From Burkholderiaceae bacterium (GTDB taxonomy: Bacteria; Pseudomonadota; Gammaproteobacteria; Burkholderiales; Burkholderiaceae): a DNA stretch of 11,896 nucleotides. Shown here in pieces: positions 6,712-11,896 of the stretch; the first letter of the stretch is position 1; each line of letters starts with the position of its first letter. A program made the position numbers and the translations under genes. The notes under the pieces are model-generated. The model made no database searches. It was not told the origin of the DNA and worked only from the letters and a program-made list of their open reading frames with translations. Location: assembly GCA_025057735.1 (NCBI GenBank), contig JANWUU010000338.1, positions 1 to 11,896 on the forward strand, given 5' to 3'.

Positions 6712-9700
6712 GTGCGTCTGCGGCAGATCAAGCTGGCTGGCTTCAAGTCGTTCGTCGATCCGACCCACATCGACGTGCCGGGCAACCTGGTCGGCGTGGT
6801 CGGCCCCAACGGCTGCGGCAAGTCCAACGTGATCGACGCGGTGCGCTGGGTGCTCGGCGAAAGCAAGGCGGCCGAGCTGCGCGGCGAGTCGATGCAGGAC
6901 GTCATCTTCAACGGTTCGGCCAACCGCAAGCCGGCCGGACGCGCCAGCGTCGAACTCGTGTTCGACAACAGCGACGGGCGTCTGGGCGGCGAGTGGGGAC
7001 GTTTCGCCGAGATCTCGGTCAAGCGCGTGCTGACGCGCGACGGCGCCTCGAGTTACTACATCAACAACCAGACCGTGCGCCGGCGCGACGTGCAGGACAT
7101 GTTCCTCGGCACGGGCCTGGGCCCGCGCGCGTACGCGATCATCGGCCAGGGGATGATCACGCGCATCATCGAGGCGCGCCCGGAGGAGCTGCGCATCTTC
7201 CTGGAGGAGGCCGCCGGCGTCTCCAAATACAAGGAGCGGCGGCGCGAGACCGAAAACCGCCTGGCCGACACGCGCGACAACCTGACGCGCGTGGAGGACA
7301 TCCTGCGCGAGCTCGACAGCCAGATCGGCCATCTGGAGCGGCAGGCCGAGGTGGCGCGCCGCTATCACGAGCTGAAACGTCGCCACGACGAGAGCCAGCA
7401 GCTGTTGTGGCTGACCCGCAAGCGCGATGCCGCCGCCGAGCAGGAGCGGCTGGCGCGGGAGATCGAACGCCAGCAGGTCGCGCTGGAAGAGCACATGGCC
7501 CAGTTGCGCGCCGCCGAGCGGCGCGTGGAGGAACTGCGGGCGGCGCATCTGCAGGCCGCCGACCGCGCGCACGCGGTGCAGGCCGAGAGCCTGAAGGTCG
7601 AAGCGGAGATCGGCAGGCTGGAGTCGGAGATTCGGATGATCGCCGACGCGCGCGCCCGCCTGCACGCGCAGATCGAGACGCTGGCGGCGACGCGCGCACG
7701 CCGCCTGCAGGAAGCCGAGGCCCTGCAGGGCCGCGCTGCCGAGCTGTCGCAACAGGGCGAGCGGCTGCGCGCCGAGCTGGCCGCCGCCGGCGAGCGCTGC
7801 GCCGCGCACGAGGCGACGTTGCCGGCCGTCGAGGAGGCGTATCGCGCGGCGCGCGAGGCGCTGGCCGCCGCGCGCGCCGAAGCCGCGCTCGCCGAGCAGG
7901 CGTTGGAGTCGATCGGGGCCGAGACGCGCACACTGGAGCGACAGCTCGCCGCCCTGTCGCAGCGGCGCGAGCGCCTGCAGCAGGAGCGCGAACGTCTGGA
8001 CGCGCCCGACGAGGCCAAGCTCGCCGAGTTGCAGGAGCGGGTTCGGCGCCTGCAGGCCGAGGCCGAGGCGCTGACTGCGCGCGTGCAGGACGGCGAGGCG
8101 GCGCTGGCGCAACTGCAGCGGGCGCGCAACGAGGCGCTGCAGGCACGCACGCGCGAAACCGACGCGCTGGCGCGCGTGGAGGCGCGTGCCGCCGCGCTGC
8201 GCGAAATGCTCTCCAACGTGGAAGCCGACGAGCGCCTCGACCCGTGGCTACGGAAACAGGGGTTGGAGGGCTTGCCGCGTCTGTTCAAGCGGCTGCAGGT
8301 GGAGCCCGGCTGGGAGGTGGCGGTCGAGGCGGTGCTGCACGAGCGGGTCCAGGCGCTGGAGGTCGGCCGGCTGGACACGCTGACGGGCCTGGCGAGCGAC
8401 GCGCCGCCGGCGCGCGTGGCCTTTTTCTCCGCCAGCGGTGCCGTGCCGCGCGAGCCGCCGGCCCCCGCGGGACTGGTGCCGCTTGCCGAGCGCGTGCGCG
8501 GCCACGACGTCGCGTTCGCGGCGGTGCTGCGCGACTGGCTGCACGGGACGTTCGTGGCCGACGATCTGGCCCAGGCGCTGGCGCGCCGCGACCAGTTGCC
8601 ACCTGGGGCACAGTTCGTGGTCGCCGCCGGCCACCGCGTCACGCGCCACGGCGTGCGCTTTTATGCCCCGGACGACCGCAAGGCGGGGCTGCTGGCGCGG
8701 CGGCGCGAACTGGAGAACCTCGAGCGTGAGGTCAAGGCGCAGAAGCTGCTGGTCGAGCAGGCGACCGATGCGCTGATGCGCGTGGAGGCGCAGCTTCGGA
8801 CGGCCCAGCAGGACCTGGACGGGGCGCGCCAAGCGCTGGAGCGCACGCGGTCGCAACTGCACGCCACACAGCTGGAGGCGGTGCGGCTACAGGAGCTCGT
8901 GGAGCGCGTCCGCCAGCGCGGCGGCCAACTGGACACCGAGTTGGCGGAGGTGCGGTCGCAGGAGCGCGACTTGCAGGTCCAGCGCGACGAACTGGAGAGC
9001 CGCTTCCAGGAGGCCGACGGGGCGCTCGCGGCGCGCCAGCAGGCGCACGAGGAAGCCCGGCTCGCCTACGAGCAGGCCGACAGCGCCGGCCGTGCGGCGC
9101 GCGACGAGGCGCAGCGGCTGGCCGCCGAGCGACAGCGGCTCGAATACGAGCTGGCGGCGGCGCAACAGCGGGCGGCCGACATCGCGCAGGCGATCACGGT
9201 GGCGCGCGTCGAAGCGGAACGGCTGGCGCGCGATATCGACACCGCCCAGCTGGAGGTGGCGAAGCTCGACGATTCGGCCGCCCGCGCGGGCCTCGCCGAG
9301 TGGCTGCAGCAGCGCACCCAGGCGCAGGAGCGGCTGCGGGAGGCGCGCAGCGCGCTCGACGATCTGGCGCAGCAGGTACGGCGCGCCGACGAGGAACGCC
9401 TGTTGCTGGAGCAGGAGGTCCTGCCGAAACGCGAGCGCATCGCGGAGCTGCAGCTCAAGGAGCAGGCAGCGCGGTTGGTGGTCGAGCAGCACGCCCAGAT
9501 GCTGGCGCAGGCGCAGGCCGACGAAGCGGCGCTTGCCGCCCGCCTGCAGGAGGGCGTGCGTGCCGCGGCGCTGCAAACCGAGATCAACGCGCTGGCCGAG
9601 CAGATCGCCGCGCTCGGGGCCGTCAATCTGGCGGCGCTCGAGGAGCTGAACGCGGCGCGCGAGCGCAGGGGCTTCCTCGATGCGCAGTCGGCCGACCTGA

Positions 9701-10233
9701 AGGCCGCGATCGCCACCCTGGAGGATGCGATCCGCCGCATCGACCGCGAGACGCGCGAACTGCTGCAGCAGACCTTCGACCAGGTCAACGCGCAGTTCGG
9801 CCAGCTCTTTCCGCGCCTGTTCGGCGGCGGCGACGCGAAGCTGATCATGACCGGCGAGGAAATCCTCGATGCCGGCGTGCAGGTGATGGCGCAGCCGCCC
9901 GGCAAGCGCAACAGCACGATCCATCTGCTGTCCGGCGGCGAAAAGGCGCTGGCCGCTACGGCGCTGGTGTTCGCGCTGTTCAAGCTCAATCCGGCGCCTT
10001 TCTGTCTGCTCGACGAGGTGGATGCGCCGCTGGACGACGCCAACACCGAGCGCTTCTGCGACTTGGTGCGCTCGATGAGCGGCAGCACGCAGTTCCTGTT
10101 CATCACGCACAACAAGATCGCCATGGAGATGGCCGAGCAGCTGATCGGCGTGACGATGCAGGAACAGGGCGTGTCGCGCATCGTGGCGGTGGACATCGGC
10201 GAGGCGCAGCGGCTGGCCGCCGAGGCGGTGTGA
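6712..10233 (+). CDS. smc: Chromosome segregation ATPase Smc
   Basis: This 1173-residue condensin subunit folds back on itself at a hinge, dimerises, and compacts and individualises chromosomes, normally with ScpA and ScpB (not in this window). The N-terminal head has Walker A GPNGCGKS (31-38) followed by the conserved [13 protein letters not shown]. Coiled coil 1 spans about 165-500, the hinge about 510-660, and coiled coil 2 about 665-1015. The C-terminal head has the ABC signature [10 protein letters not shown] (from 1073) and Walker [13 protein letters not shown] with D1101 and catalytic E1102. Length is typical. The GTG at 6712 gives the family start [18 protein letters not shown]. The hinge lacks the glycine-rich NAGGSMTGG motif of Bacillus-type Smc and reads [12 protein letters not shown] (644-655) instead, which I believe is a beta/gammaproteobacterial trait. 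zipA follows after 13 bases. The coils cause long spurious reading frames on both strands. Confidence 0.97.
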   Translation: MRLRQIKLAGFKSFVDPTHIDVPGNLVGVVGPNGCGKSNVIDAVRWVLGESKAAELRGESMQDVIFNGSANRKPAGRASVELVFDNSDGRLGGEWGRFAEISVKRVLTRDGASSYYINNQTVRRRDVQDMFLGTGLGPRAYAIIGQGMITRIIEARPEELRIFLEEAAGVSKYKERRRETENRLADTRDNLTRVEDILRELDSQIGHLERQAEVARRYHELKRRHDESQQLLWLTRKRDAAAEQERLAREIERQQVALEEHMAQLRAAERRVEELRAAHLQAADRAHAVQAESLKVEAEIGRLESEIRMIADARARLHAQIETLAATRARRLQEAEALQGRAAELSQQGERLRAELAAAGERCAAHEATLPAVEEAYRAAREALAAARAEAALAEQALESIGAETRTLERQLAALSQRRERLQQERERLDAPDEAKLAELQERVRRLQAEAEALTARVQDGEAALAQLQRARNEALQARTRETDALARVEARAAALREMLSNVEADERLDPWLRKQGLEGLPRLFKRLQVEPGWEVAVEAVLHERVQALEVGRLDTLTGLASDAPPARVAFFSASGAVPREPPAPAGLVPLAERVRGHDVAFAAVLRDWLHGTFVADDLAQALARRDQLPPGAQFVVAAGHRVTRHGVRFYAPDDRKAGLLARRRELENLEREVKAQKLLVEQATDALMRVEAQLRTAQQDLDGARQALERTRSQLHATQLEAVRLQELVERVRQRGGQLDTELAEVRSQERDLQVQRDELESRFQEADGALAARQQAHEEARLAYEQADSAGRAARDEAQRLAAERQRLEYELAAAQQRAADIAQAITVARVEAERLARDIDTAQLEVAKLDDSAARAGLAEWLQQRTQAQERLREARSALDDLAQQVRRADEERLLLEQEVLPKRERIAELQLKEQAARLVVEQHAQMLAQAQADEAALAARLQEGVRAAALQTEINALAEQIAALGAVNLAALEELNAARERRGFLDAQSADLKAAIATLEDAIRRIDRETRELLQQTFDQVNAQFGQLFPRLFGGGDAKLIMTGEEILDAGVQVMAQPPGKRNSTIHLLSGGEKALAATALVFALFKLNPAPFCLLDEVDAPLDDANTERFCDLVRSMSGSTQFLFITHNKIAMEMAEQLIGVTMQEQGVSRIVAVDIGEAQRLAAEAV

Positions 10234-10246
10234 GGCGCCGGCGGCG

Positions 10247-11896
<1,650 letters not shown>

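Noticed and set aside
6180..7022. Upstream extension of the dapC frame to a 673-residue protein
   Set aside because: It crosses queF in another frame and the start of smc on the opposite strand. DapC family members begin at the [14 protein letters not shown] methionine at 6179.
8887..10110. A 407-codon minus-strand open frame opposite smc, and a similar one at 6691-8112
   Set aside because: They are mirror frames of the smc coiled coil; the Leu/Arg/Gln-rich translations mirror heptad codons and have no start-site support.

Overview
The window is a GC-rich (about 70% by eye) stretch of a betaproteobacterial core chromosome, most likely Burkholderiales. Three things point there: the gene order smc-zipA-ligA, a compact dap (lysine) gene group, and the betaproteobacterial style of the Smc, ZipA and LigA proteins. 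Nine complete genes and two genes cut by the window edges fill nearly all of it. I see no transposase, phage gene, CRISPR array, tRNA or rRNA.

Left arm (1-6604), all on the minus strand. Read in the direction of transcription the order is queF, dapC, dapD, pilU, dapE, prmB, then the N-terminal half of an ABC-F ATPase that runs off the left edge. DapD, DapC and DapE catalyse three consecutive steps of the succinylase route to diaminopimelate and lysine. QueF makes preQ1 for the tRNA base queuosine. PrmB methylates ribosomal protein L3. The ABC-F protein is a likely ribosome-associated ATPase. PilU is a type IV pilus retraction ATPase and is the functional outsider. queF and dapC overlap by 4 bases, dapC and dapD are 12 bases apart with the dapC stop inside the dapD Shine-Dalgarno sequence, and dapE and prmB are 3 bases apart. 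Gaps of about 100-160 bases before pilU, dapE and the ABC-F gene leave room for internal promoters; the one before dapE holds the best -10-like sequence.

Right arm (6712-11896), plus strand: smc, zipA and the start of ligA. These cover chromosome organisation, division-ring anchoring and DNA ligation. zipA begins 13 bases after smc, and ligA overlaps the end of zipA by 8 bases, so they look like one transcription unit. The 107-base gap between queF and smc must hold the divergent promoters; it also carries an 8-bp GC hairpin in the smc leader.

I found no new multi-gene system. The observations most worth checking are: an apparent tandem duplication of the FtsZ-binding domain inside ZipA; an Smc hinge without the usual glycine-rich motif; pilU embedded among lysine genes; and a degenerate REP/dRS3-like palindrome just upstream of the ABC-F start.
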